Shown piece after piece: positions 34,581 through 42,520 of a stretch of DNA of 64,000 nucleotides. Numbering within the stretch: the first letter of the stretch is position 1; each line of letters begins with the position of its first letter. Both the position numbers and the translations under genes were made by a program. Below the pieces are notes generated by a model. It was not told the origin of the DNA and ran no database searches. It saw only the letters and a program-made list of their open reading frames with translations. The stretch comes from an uncultured Clostridium sp. (GTDB lineage: Bacteria > Bacillota > Clostridia > TANB77 > CAG-508): assembly GCA_900555835.1 (NCBI GenBank), contig USMK01000006.1, positions 1 to 64,000 of the forward strand, written 5' to 3'.

Positions 34581-34714
34581 TTCGTGCAAACCTTTTGTCA
34601 AACGTGGTGGCAACGTGAACAATGGCGCTAATGCTGGTGTGTTCTATTCGAATATCACGAACGGCAATTCGAACAACAACAACGGTTTCCGTCCTGCGTT
34701 GGTGGTCGGCACTT
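34581..34714 (+). repeat. Template repeat (TR) of the DGR
   Basis: It is noncoding in function but translates to the VR1 peptide with Asn (AAC/AAT) at nearly all variable codons (NVNNGANAGVFYSN, GNSNNNNGFRPAL). Asn-rich adenine codons are the hallmark of DGR templates. It is followed by GTGAAGTA/TACTTCAC, an 8-bp hairpin at about 34723-34744. It lies between the two targets, on the strand opposite to the RT gene. Confidence 0.93.
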
Positions 34715-34805
34715 CGATACACCGTGAAGTAAAAAAATACTTCACATCCAGATGGGCATGGTTCAAGGACCTTGCCGAGTATAAATTTATTAAGCAATAA
34801 ATTTT

Positions 34806-34941
34806 GATATGTATCCAAGAAGTTTAATCCCTTTGGCCTAGCCATAAACACATAAATATAAAATACTGTTTTAGTAGCAAAATGGCGAAAATCCAGTATT
34901 CTAGAAGAAAAAACCAGTAAAATCAATTACTGGTTTTTTCT
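34806..34941 (+). repeat. 136-bp direct repeat downstream of cassette 1, ending in a terminator
   Basis: It is nearly identical to 37055-37190. It runs from GATATGTATCCAAGAAG to the hairpin AAAACCAGTAA/TTACTGGTTTT with a T-run. It marks the 3' ends of two duplicated DGR cassettes. Confidence 0.85.
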
Positions 34942-34970
34942 TTTAGATTATTGTTTTTTGAACAAAACAC

Positions 34971-35181
34971 TTGCTTTTAGTTAACCATATGTGGTAAAAT
35001 GATTTCAAGAAAAAACACGAAACAAAGGAGAAGAAGTCGAAATGGATATAAAAATCGCTGAAAGCCTTGGCGCTGTACACACACACACACACAGTTCTAT
35101 TAAATAAAAAAATAAATAAAATAGATATATCAAACAAGACATATTTAAGTTTAGGGATACCTAAGCTAGATATGTCTTGTT
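34971..35181 (+). promoter_or_regulatory. CA-repeat leader/attenuator element, copy 3 (closed phase)
   Basis: TTGCTT (34971-34976), TAAAAT (34995-35000), AAGGAG, a mini-ORF with 16 bases of CA repeat after GTA, and a 12-bp hairpin AACAAGACATAT/ATATGTCTTGTT (35133-35144 and 35170-35181) with an inner TTAGG/CCTAA stem. It precedes DGR target 2. Two more bases in the tract would open the frame through the hairpin to just inside the target start. Confidence 0.75.
35042..35107 (+). CDS. Leader mini-ORF copy 3 (21 residues, closed phase)
   Basis: ATG at 35042 after AAGGAG. It reads MDIKIAESLGAVHTHTHSSI then K and a stop, about 25 bases before the hairpin. The first 17 residues match copy 2 except at two positions. 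Confidence 0.6.
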   Translation: MDIKIAESLGAVHTHTHSSIK

Positions 35182-35217
35182 TTGATGCACAAAATTATGT
35201 AAAGGAGTTGAAACTAA

Positions 35218-36951
35218 ATGAAAAGTGAAAAAGGAGCATTAGTACTATATGTAAGTGTTGCCTGTCTATTTTTGCTAATTGTGGGAATAACGGCATATAT
35301 AGGCGTTTCGAATAAGCAAGCAGCACAAATAGCTGAACTAAAAAGAGTGGAAGAAAGCTATAATACCTCAGATGTAACAGCAGAGGAACTATATAAATCG
35401 TATGATGGAGGAGATGTTGTGCCAATATATACACCAGAACAATTTGCAAAGGTTGGAAGTGGTGAAGAGGTATATGTGAAGGAAACTGGCAAGTTTTATA
35501 CATTTAGTATAGACAAAACATATATGTTTTATGGAGTTTCAGAAGATTTAACAGATAAAATAAAAGAAATGTTAAAAGAACAGGTAAAAGAAGAAGTAAA
35601 AATACAAATTGCAGAAGGAAATCTATCAGGAGGAGGGGAGGCAAGCCAGAAACCGTGTGAACCAATTCTGGCAACAAATATGGTTGCAGTATATTGGAGC
35701 ACAGATGGAGGCCAAACTGCAAGTATAACAGGAGAAGGAGCAACACCTATTTATTCAAAAATAGATGCAAATGGAAATCCAAGTTCAAAAGGTAGTGAAA
35801 ATCCTAATTTTAAAAAAGAAAATTGGTATAAATATACCGAAGGGTACAATTTGGTAGATACCAAAACGAGTAGATGGGCTAATGGAGTAACAGATGATGG
35901 CAGTTACTGGGTTTGGGTGCCAAGGTTTAAGTATAAAATACTAAATAAACCAGGAGCCAATGGAACATATGTAGCAGGAACGGTAGATGTAAAATTTATA
36001 AGTGTAGAAGAAAAGTCGGGAAAGACATTAAATGGAAGTACATATGTAACTACAAAAAACATAGATGGAGAATTTATTACAACAGATACCCAAGGATATA
36101 TAATTCATCCTGCATTTGAGGATGGAAGCAAAAATGGAAGTAAAGCACAAAATCAAGCAAATTATGTAGAATACAACAATGGAGAATGGGATAGCGAACT
36201 TTCAGGTTTTTGGATTGCTAAATATGAAATGAGTGCAGAAAATGCAGCAGGAACAGCTCAACAACCGGGAAATAAAGTAATATCAGACAGCATAATTTTA
36301 GTAAGTAAGGCAAATAGAAGTTGTTGGAGAAGCATAAGTACAGGAAATAGTTATAAAAATTGCTATAATTATAACAGAGAAAATGAAAGTCATATGCTAA
36401 AAAATAGTGAATGGGGAGCAATGGCATATTTAACACATAGTAAGTATGGAAGAAATGGAAATGAAGCAACACTCGAAACTAGCTATACAACAGCCACAGT
36501 AGGAGAGCTAGAAAGTAGCACAGGAAATATTTATGGTATATATGGAATAAATGGAGGAGCATGCGAAAGAACTGCTAGTTGGGATACAAAATCAACTTCT
36601 GGGTATTTAACATCATATGGAAATATCGAATTAGATGGAATCATTTATGGAAAAAATGGAGCAGTAAGTAGTAAATATGCAACAGCTTATGAAAATGGAA
36701 CAGGAACAGATAGTGGAATATTAGCAAAAACGGTAGGAAAGACAGGAGATGCTATTAAAGAAGTTTGGTGTGCTAGCGACCGTTCGTGGTTCAACGATTA
36801 CTGCTACTTCGCGTGTTCGACTTACCCGTTTTTCGTACGTGGTGGTCGTGCAGGGGACGGAGAGGCGGCGGGTGTTTTCGCTTCGAACAACACGACAGGT
36901 GAGCCAAACGAGAACAATTCGTTCCGTGCTGCCTTGGTTCCGTCGGTTTAG
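35218..36951 (+). CDS. DGR target protein 2: membrane-anchored FGE/lectin-type protein
   Basis: The protein has 577 residues, with AAGGAG before the ATG. One N-terminal membrane helix (GALVLYVSVACLFLLIVG, about residues 6-28) after a basic start, then a coiled stretch and the same FGE/lectin body as target 1: WVWVPRFKYKI, GFWIAKYEMS, NSEWGAMAYLTHSKYG, GNIYGIYGINGGACE. The C-terminus (FFVRGGRAGDGEAAGVFASN, FRAALVPSV) is homologous to the target 1 variable region but differs from the template at many non-A positions. Probably a second surface display protein with its own, unseen or lost, template. Confidence 0.82.
   Translation: MKSEKGALVLYVSVACLFLLIVGITAYIGVSNKQAAQIAELKRVEESYNTSDVTAEELYKSYDGGDVVPIYTPEQFAKVGSGEEVYVKETGKFYTFSIDKTYMFYGVSEDLTDKIKEMLKEQVKEEVKIQIAEGNLSGGGEASQKPCEPILATNMVAVYWSTDGGQTASITGEGATPIYSKIDANGNPSSKGSENPNFKKENWYKYTEGYNLVDTKTSRWANGVTDDGSYWVWVPRFKYKILNKPGANGTYVAGTVDVKFISVEEKSGKTLNGSTYVTTKNIDGEFITTDTQGYIIHPAFEDGSKNGSKAQNQANYVEYNNGEWDSELSGFWIAKYEMSAENAAGTAQQPGNKVISDSIILVSKANRSCWRSISTGNSYKNCYNYNRENESHMLKNSEWGAMAYLTHSKYGRNGNEATLETSYTTATVGELESSTGNIYGIYGINGGACERTASWDTKSTSGYLTSYGNIELDGIIYGKNGAVSSKYATAYENGTGTDSGILAKTVGKTGDAIKEVWCASDRSWFNDYCYFACSTYPFFVRGGRAGDGEAAGVFASNNTTGEPNENNSFRAALVPSV
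36776..36951 (+). repeat. Probable variable region VR2 (no matching template in the window)
   Basis: The GC content rises sharply at about 36775, as in VR1/TR. The encoded peptide is homologous to VR1. TR and VR2 differ at non-adenine positions too, so this TR did not write it. Immediately after the stop, GCACTTCGATACAC is identical to the sequence at the 3' edge of the TR, and a GGCATAGC/GCTATGCC hairpin follows (about 36998-37019), as found downstream of DGR variable regions. Confidence 0.6.
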
Positions 36952-37054
36952 CACTTCGATACACAAAGAAGAATAGAAGGCTTCTTGTCCCAGCAGGGCA
37001 TAGCTTATGGGCTATGCCGAGTATAAATTTGAAAATACATCATTTCAAATTTTG

Positions 37055-37190
37055 GATATGTATCCAAGAAGTTTAATCCCTTTGGCCTAGCCATAAACAC
37101 ATAAATATAAAATACTGTTTTAGTAGCAAAATGGCGAAAATCCGGTATTTTAGAAGAAAAAACCAGTAAAATTAATTACTGGTTTTTTCT
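37055..37190 (+). repeat. 136-bp direct repeat downstream of cassette 2
   Basis: It is the second copy of 34806-34941, again ending in a terminator hairpin that overlaps the 3' end of the convergent RT gene. Confidence 0.85.
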
Positions 37191-38278
37191 TGCTTATTTT
37201 CATTTTCAATTAGACTTATTAAATAATTTTCGTTCTCGCTTAAAAATCTGTCATTGAACAAAAAATCACATTTATTTATAATTTTTTTCTGCAATTTGTA
37301 TGAATCGCAATGTGAAGAATGACCAAGCCAGGAATTAAGTTGTAGCATTGTTTTGTCTGTGTTTAAAGTTCCATTTTTAAAATGCTTGTTCCAATATTTT
37401 ACTTTTCTTTTAATCTTTTTTTTGCTGTTTGTTCTAAGTAATTTGTGTGTTAAAAATATTCTGTATCCACAAAAATTAGCTCCCATTTTACAAGGGTAAT
37501 AATTAGATTTGTTGTTTAATTTTAATCTAAGTTTATCCCATAAAAATGTTTCGATTTTTTCTTTTAAAAGCTTACATTCTTCTTTTGTATCTAATAATAA
37601 AACAAAATCGTCCATATAGCGAACATAATATTTAATTTTTAATGTGCGTTTTATATATTGGTCTAATTCATTTAAATATATATTTGCAAAAAATTGGCTA
37701 GTATAATTTCCAATAGGAATACCAACATTTTCTGTTCTGTTTTGGAACAACAAAAGTTTTGTAAAAGAAAGCAAACACTTATCTGCAATGCTTTTTTCTA
37801 AAATTTTCATCAATATATATGGGTTAATATTGTAAAAAAATTTAGAAACATCACATTTCAAAATCCAAAAATCTTGTTTAGTTCTGGAAAAGGAACGCAA
37901 ATAGTTTTGAACTTGCAAAACTGCTCTATGTGTGCCTTTTTCAGATAAACAGGCAAAAGATGTGTTTATAAATTTGGGTACAAAATATGGCTTAATAAAT
38001 TCTTCAACATACCATTGATGTACAATTCTATCAATATATGGAAGAGCCTGAATAATTCGCTCTTTTGGCTCATACACCTTAAAATAATGATATTTGCCCA
38101 TGTGGTATTTGTTTGATTTTATTTGGTTTATTAAATTGATTAAATTATTTTCTAAATTTAGTTCAAATAAAAGAACTTCTAATTTATTGGTTTTGTTAAC
38201 TCGTGCTCTGCCATGAGCAGAAAGCATTTTCTCAAATGTTAGAGCTTCTAAAAATACATTTTTTATTTTTTGTGGCAC
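37172..38278 (-). CDS. DGR reverse transcriptase
   Basis: The protein has 368 residues. It copies the TR RNA with errors at adenines so that cDNA can replace a VR. Motifs: WILKCDVSKFF with the first metal Asp (143), GIPIGNYTSQFFANIYLNEL where SQ at 194-195 is diagnostic for DGR-type RTs (others have QG), and YVRYMDDFVLL with the catalytic YMDD at 221-224. The thumb region follows, with a GANFCGYRIF block. It overlaps the Avd gene by 16 bases. It is oriented opposite to targets and TR. Confidence 0.95.
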   Translation of the reverse strand: MPQKIKNVFLEALTFEKMLSAHGRARVNKTNKLEVLLFELNLENNLINLINQIKSNKYHMGKYHYFKVYEPKERIIQALPYIDRIVHQWYVEEFIKPYFVPKFINTSFACLSEKGTHRAVLQVQNYLRSFSRTKQDFWILKCDVSKFFYNINPYILMKILEKSIADKCLLSFTKLLLFQNRTENVGIPIGNYTSQFFANIYLNELDQYIKRTLKIKYYVRYMDDFVLLLDTKEECKLLKEKIETFLWDKLRLKLNNKSNYYPCKMGANFCGYRIFLTHKLLRTNSKKKIKRKVKYWNKHFKNGTLNTDKTMLQLNSWLGHSSHCDSYKLQKKIINKCDFLFNDRFLSENENYLISLIENENKQEKTSN

Positions 38279-38619
38279 GAATTTATCCAGCCACCTAAAA
38301 GGTTACAAACATCAGTTACTTTTTTACTCCAAGTATCGTAATTTTGTGTACTAATAAATTTGTATTTGTATGATAATCTAATGTTTATTTTTAGAATTAC
38401 AAGAACCACATCAAGTTTGTTTAGGTATTTTAACTTTTCAGACTTGTGGAATTCTTTTTGGGCGAAAATAATTAAATTTAAACCAGAGTACAAGTGTTGT
38501 TTAATTTCTTGCACAAGCGAAAATCGTTCAGATTTAGGATATTTCCTAATTAAGTCTAACGAATAATATAGCAAGTCTAAGTATTTTTTGTATACAATAA
38601 GAACTGGTTCTTTTTCCAT
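38263..38619 (-). CDS. avd: Avd-like accessory variability determinant (four-helix bundle)
   Basis: 118 residues from the ATG at 38619 with AAAGGA upstream; an earlier ATG at 38661 has no ribosome site. The pattern is that of the 23S-insertion/Avd four-helix bundle: YKKYLDLLYYSLDLIRKYPKSERFSLVQEI, then LIIFAQ, and LNKLDVVLVILKINIRLSYKYKFIS (each shown in parts) with a late WSKKVTDVCNLLGGWI. Avd pentamers are basic, bind the RT and are required for mutagenic cDNA synthesis. It overlaps the RT gene. Confidence 0.85.
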   Translation of the reverse strand: MEKEPVLIVYKKYLDLLYYSLDLIRKYPKSERFSLVQEIKQHLYSGLNLIIFAQKEFHKSEKLKYLNKLDVVLVILKINIRLSYKYKFISTQNYDTWSKKVTDVCNLLGGWINSCHKK

Positions 38620-38715
38620 AATAAATTTCATTCCTTTCTCGCTTAATTCAAAGGCATGCATAGCAATGAAAGTGTTTAGTTTCTTTCAGACTATTGCTCT
38701 ACCTATTTTTACATT

Positions 38716-39087
38716 TCATAATAATTTCTTAAAATTTTCTATCATATTCAATGCTTGAATAGGCGTTATGGAATTTAAATCTAGTTTCTTAATTGTATTA
38801 ATAATAGTATGCTCATTACTAGAAGCGTTTAATGAAGAATTCTTATCGACTACCTTAAAATCAATGTTTTTTTCTTCTAATAAATTAAAATATTTATCAG
38901 AACTGTTAGTTGGAAAACCACATTTAACAATACTATCATTCAAATTAGTGATTTTAAGATTTAGTTTATCAGCAACAAATCTTGCATCTGCATCAATACA
39001 TATATAAAAAATGCCAACCTTAAAAATATAAACCAAATCCGAATCTACATTTTTGAGCTCCAAATATTTCGAATACAACTTAGACAC
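38716..39087 (-). CDS. MutS-like (MSL) DGR accessory protein
   Basis: The protein has 123 residues. It resembles the N-terminal mismatch-recognition domain of MutS: KYLELKNVDSDLVYIFKVG, FYICIDADARFVADKLNLKI, FPTNSSDKYFNLLEEKNIDF, and the ending TPIQALNMIENFKKLL recalls the MutS 'ltPleAlnlL' block. MutS-domain-I proteins next to RT and Avd are a described DGR accessory type. The role in retrohoming is unknown. Operon order: MSL, Avd, RT. Confidence 0.75.
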   Translation of the reverse strand: MSKLYSKYLELKNVDSDLVYIFKVGIFYICIDADARFVADKLNLKITNLNDSIVKCGFPTNSSDKYFNLLEEKNIDFKVVDKNSSLNASSNEHTIINTIKKLDLNSITPIQALNMIENFKKLL

Positions 39088-39184
39088 AGGAAGTCACCCC
39101 CTTACACAAAAAAATGTAAGAAGAGGGAAACAAAATGATTATACCATATAAACCATAAAAAATGACGAAGAATGTAAAAAAACA

Positions 39185-39219
39185 GGAAAATTTGTCGAGA
39201 AAATTTTCCTGTTTTTTTA
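39185..39219 (+). terminator. Terminator-like hairpin
   Basis: ACAGGAAAATTTT pairs with AAAATTTTCCTGT, followed by T7. Confidence 0.75.
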
Positions 39220-39264
39220 ATATTATCAATTGACTTTTCCGCAAAATGTATGTATAATGAAAAT

Positions 39265-39348
39265 AGAAAATGAGAAACACAAATTGTGTTGCCGATTGTG
39301 AAAAATAAACCATCTCCACTTGGGCAAAAGCAGAATGGTTTATTTTTT
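39265..39348 (+). ncRNA. Orphan copy of the type I antisense RNA
   Basis: The promoter TTGACT (39230-39235)/TATAAT (39253-39258), the AACACAAATTGTGTTGCC motif and the AATAAACCAT/ATGGTTTATT terminator match the unit at 18319-18434. It faces only a remnant of the toxin gene. Confidence 0.6.
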
Positions 39349-39412
39349 ATTGCCTATGTAGTCGTAAACACATGATGATTAACAAGGCAATAGAAATGAT
39401 AGTAATGACTAT
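39347..39412 (-). pseudogene. Toxin remnant: 3' part of the hydrophobic peptide gene
   Basis: The minus strand reads VITIISIALLIIMCLRLHRQ and a stop, homologous to the last 20 residues of the peptide at 18436. The start, ribosome site and leader are missing; what follows (ATACACTATATTTTAC) matches sequence upstream of the intact copy, so an internal deletion joined the two. Nothing else is seen in 39413-39485. Confidence 0.6.
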
Positions 39413-39485
39413 ACACTATATTTTACAAAAAAGCAATACAAATTGATAAATTGACAACAAAAAATACAAAAAAATAAAAAATTGC

Positions 39486-39514
39486 TTGACAAATGTATAA
39501 AAAATGGGTATAAT
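39486..39514 (+). promoter_or_regulatory. tRNA-Met promoter
   Basis: TTGACA at 39486-39491, TATAAT at 39509-39514, 17-base spacer. Confidence 0.8.
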
Positions 39515-39533
39515 ACATAAAGTATTGAGAGAT

Positions 39534-39610
39534 GGCGAGATAGCTCAGTTGGCTAGAGCATTCGGTTCATACCCGACAGGTCGGTGGTTCGAATCCACTT
39601 CTCGCTACCA
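39534..39610 (+). tRNA. tRNA-Met (CAT)
   Basis: 77 bases with acceptor GGCGAGA/TCTCGCT, D-arm AGCTCAGTTGGCTAGAGC, anticodon loop TTCATAC, T-arm GGTTCGAATCC and an encoded CCA. The first pair is G-U, so it is not an initiator tRNA. It differs from the half tRNA at 1818. Confidence 0.92.
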
Positions 39611-39631
39611 AAAATAAAAAAGCCTAAAAAT

Positions 39632-39672
39632 TAGCCTACTCTAACGATTTAGAGTAGGCTAATTTTTTATTT
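39632..39672 (+). terminator. Strong hairpin after tRNA-Met
   Basis: TTAGCCTACTCTAA and TTAGAGTAGGCTAA around CGAT, then T6. Confidence 0.85.
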
Positions 39673-39679
39673 ATCATAT

Positions 39680-39783
39680 ATTTATTACTCTTTTTTAACA
39701 CATCAATTATCACATCTGGAATAGCAACCGTTCTAATAATACGGGAATATTCCATTTACACTAAAATTAGTTTTTCTTGCCAT
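39680..39783 (-). pseudogene. Possible tyrosine-integrase remnant
   Basis: AAAGGA then ATG at 39783: MARKTNFSVNG, like the start of many phage integrases, then a frame change into RTVAIPDVIIDVLKKSNKYM, like the 'RTIPIPD' block of the catalytic domain. It is far too short for a gene. Its position beside a tRNA gene fits a decayed integrative element. Tentative. Confidence 0.35.
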
Positions 39784-39884
39784 AATAAAAGGTCCTTTTT
39801 AAACAAATTTTCGGTACTTAGATAAGCGGTTAATGATGTAGATAATATACAAACTGTGGTAGGGGGAGAATATTATCTTTTTTA

Positions 39885-40748
39885 TTAAATTAGTTTTTTT
39901 GTGTTTTTAGGTGGCTTTATTTTTTTATTTTTTCTAAAATTTTTTGCATTTTCGCTTGTTACAACAGGTTTACCTATTTTTTGTTCAATGTTTTGCCTTG
40001 TAATAGAAGCAATGTCACCGCCATCATGAGCATCTTGCTTTAATTGAGATAGTCCTTGCGAATCATTTGTTTTATGTATCTCTGTTGTAGTAACTTCTGC
40101 TAAGGTTATAAGAGCAAGTTCCAAAGCGGACATATTGTCTCTAAGGCTTTGATTATCTAGTTTTTTAATATTTTTATGTTGCTTTGTTGTAATTCCAAAA
40201 GTTCCTTTACTAATTTCGTCTGTAAGGATTGCATAATCTTTTGTATCTGCACCTCTATTTTTCCATTCATTTGTAAGAGTATTCCTTGCACCAATACCTT
40301 TTATTCTAGTATTAGTCCATTCTTCATCATAACCTTTTTTTAAATATGTTTGTCTAGCTCTTTCGATTGCTAGTGATGGGTTTATAACTTCTTGGATTCT
40401 TTCTTCTGCTAATCTTGCGAACCACAATTTAAATGGCTCTGCATTTGGAGAAGGAATAGATTGTATTAGTCTAAAAATAGTTTCTCTATTGGCACAATCT
40501 GTTTGCCTTAATTTTCCGTCCTTAGACATTAATTTCAAACTGTGACAATTTGTCACGCTTTCATTTCCTTCGGAATTTAGACGTTGTTTTAGTTTTCTCC
40601 AATATGCGTTTGGATTTTTACTTTCAGTTAGTATAGACACGATGTCAATAATTGAATAATTCCATTCTCCATTATACAATTGTCGTCTTATTCTGTTATT
40701 TTCAAATAATACTAATTTTTTGCTTTCTGTTAAATCATTTTCACTCAT
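39885..40748 (-). CDS. BRO-N/DinD-like protein
   Basis: The protein has 287 residues. The N-terminus (LFENNRIRRQLYNGEWNYSIIDIVSIL, in parts) is the Bro-N fold found in phage antirepressors and in DinD. The remainder follows the DinD pattern: NPNAYWRKLKQRL, LRQTDCANRETIFRLIQSIPSPNAEPFK (parts), NTRIKGIGARNTLTNEWK and a basic C-terminus. DinD inhibits RecA in E. coli; many relatives lie in mobile regions. GGAGGAAG precedes the ATG. Upstream, on the same strand, a short tail (about 40755-40830, ...KIVKLRRKK) looks like the end of a lost gene. Confidence 0.75.
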   Translation of the reverse strand: MSENDLTESKKLVLFENNRIRRQLYNGEWNYSIIDIVSILTESKNPNAYWRKLKQRLNSEGNESVTNCHSLKLMSKDGKLRQTDCANRETIFRLIQSIPSPNAEPFKLWFARLAEERIQEVINPSLAIERARQTYLKKGYDEEWTNTRIKGIGARNTLTNEWKNRGADTKDYAILTDEISKGTFGITTKQHKNIKKLDNQSLRDNMSALELALITLAEVTTTEIHKTNDSQGLSQLKQDAHDGGDIASITRQNIEQKIGKPVVTSENAKNFRKNKKIKPPKNTKKLI

Positions 40749-40980
40749 TTTATTTCTTCCTCCTTAATTTTACAATTTTGCCAATAATCTTAGCAGGTAA
40801 AGATTTTATTTGTTCATTAGTATAAATTAAAGGTTGAAATTAATATATCTATTGATATTCCTTATGTAGCTCATGCCTGCAACCTAATTGAATTATACGA
40901 TACAAGCATAAAGAAATCAACGTTTTCTATAAAAAAATAACATTTTACTAAAAAAAATTTACTTTTTTTAAAAAATATAG

Positions 40981-41009
40981 TTGACAAGTTAAAAAAAATG
41001 TAGTATTAT
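40981..41009 (+). promoter_or_regulatory. Promoter of the tRNA cluster
   Basis: TTGACA at 40981-40986 and TATTAT at 41004-41009, 17-base spacer. Confidence 0.75.
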
Positions 41010-41027
41010 ATATGAGCGTTCAGTTAT

Positions 41028-41103
41028 GGGCCATTAGCTCAGGTGGTAGAGCACTTGACTTTTAATCAAGTTGTCCGCAGTTCGAGTCTGCGATGGCTCA
41101 CCA
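41028..41103 (+). tRNA. tRNA-Lys (TTT)
   Basis: Acceptor GGGCCAT/ATGGCTC, anticodon loop CTTTTAA, T-arm GTTCGAGTC, encoded CCA. Confidence 0.95.
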
Positions 41104-41114
41104 TAACTTTATAC

Positions 41115-41189
41115 GGCCCCGTGGTCAAGCGGTTAAGACATCGCCCTTTCACGGCGGAGACATGGGTTCGATTCCCGTCGGGGTCACCA
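41115..41189 (+). tRNA. tRNA-Glu (TTC)
   Basis: Acceptor GGCCCCG/CGGGGTC, anticodon loop CTTTCAC, T-arm GGTTCGATTCC, encoded CCA. Confidence 0.95.
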
Positions 41190-41198
41190 ATTTAATAT

Positions 41199-41510
<312 letters not shown>

Positions 41511-41680
41511 TATAAAAGTCAAGAGTTTTGAAGATATTCTTAATTCTTGACTTTTAATTTTTTTACAAGTAAAACAAATTGACAAAAAGAAAATAATATA
41601 TTATTATATTATTGGTGATAATATGCAATGCAAAAACTGTCATTCCCTAACAAGCACATATAAAGGAGCGAATTTGAATA

Positions 41681-42451
41681 ATGGAAGAAAATCGAGAAGT
41701 AAATATAGGATATAAAAGCAATAATATGAAAACTGTTGTGGTTACTGGTGGGGCGAGAGGTATTGGGAGAGCTATTGCTTGTGAGTTTGCTGGTGCGGGA
41801 TATAATGTTGTTGTGAATTATAAAACTTCGCGCAAGGAAGCAGAGGATTTGAAGGATGAATTAACAAAACTTGGACAAAGTGTGGAAATCTATCAGGTTG
41901 ATTTGACTAAAAAAGCAGAAGTTGATGCTATGGTGAAGTTTGTTGAGGATAGATTTGGAAAAATAGATGTATTGGTTAATAATGCTGGAATTTCGCAAAT
42001 AAAGCCATTTGCTGATATTGAAGAAGACGATTGGGATAATATGATTAACAATAACTTAAAAACAGTATATCTAACTACAAAAGCTGTATTAACAAATATG
42101 CTCCATTACAAAAGTGGCAGTATAATTAACATTAGTTCAATTTGGGGAATTACAGGTGCTTCTTGCGAGGTTCATTATTCTGCAACAAAGTCTGCTATAA
42201 TAGGTATGACAAAGGCTTTGGCAAAGGAATTGGCGTTATCTAATATTAGTGTAAATGCAGTTGCACCAGGTATGATAGATACTGATATGAATAAAGAATT
42301 AACAGACCAGGATATAACTGAAATAGAAAATGATATTCCTCTTAGAAGAATTGGAAATCCAAGTGAAATTGCTAAAACTGTAAAATGGTTAGCAGAATCA
42401 ACCTACATAACAGGACAAACTGTTAGAGTTGATGGTGGTTGGATAATTTAA
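41681..42451 (+). CDS. SDR-family reductase (FabG-like)
   Basis: The protein has 256 residues. It has the Rossmann cofactor motif VTGGARGIGRAIA (TGxxxGxG), NNAGIS, the catalytic Ser (NISSIWG) and YSATK (YxxxK), and the end GQTVRVDGGW typical of 3-oxoacyl-ACP reductases. It probably uses NADP(H); the substrate is uncertain. AAGGAG lies 12 bases before the ATG at 41681. A Met at 41726 is where FabG proteins usually start, so the first 15 residues may be extra. Upstream, a short frame from 41623 (MQCKNCHS...) overlaps this gene and could be a leader. Confidence 0.85.
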   Translation: MEENREVNIGYKSNNMKTVVVTGGARGIGRAIACEFAGAGYNVVVNYKTSRKEAEDLKDELTKLGQSVEIYQVDLTKKAEVDAMVKFVEDRFGKIDVLVNNAGISQIKPFADIEEDDWDNMINNNLKTVYLTTKAVLTNMLHYKSGSIINISSIWGITGASCEVHYSATKSAIIGMTKALAKELALSNISVNAVAPGMIDTDMNKELTDQDITEIENDIPLRRIGNPSEIAKTVKWLAESTYITGQTVRVDGGWII

Positions 42452-42520
42452 AAAACTGATTGACAGAAAAATAAATTAACAGTATAATTTACCTAGTGAA
42501 TTAAAGAGGACGTGATACAA

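Noticed and set aside
34522..34800. Open frame of 92 codons with a C-terminus like DGR target 1
   Set aside because: It is the template repeat read in frame. It has no ribosome site and its codons are the Asn-rich TR, so it is not a gene.
34581..36951. The TR at 34581 as template for both targets
   Set aside because: VR2 differs from it at many G, C and T positions, which adenine-specific mutagenesis cannot explain.
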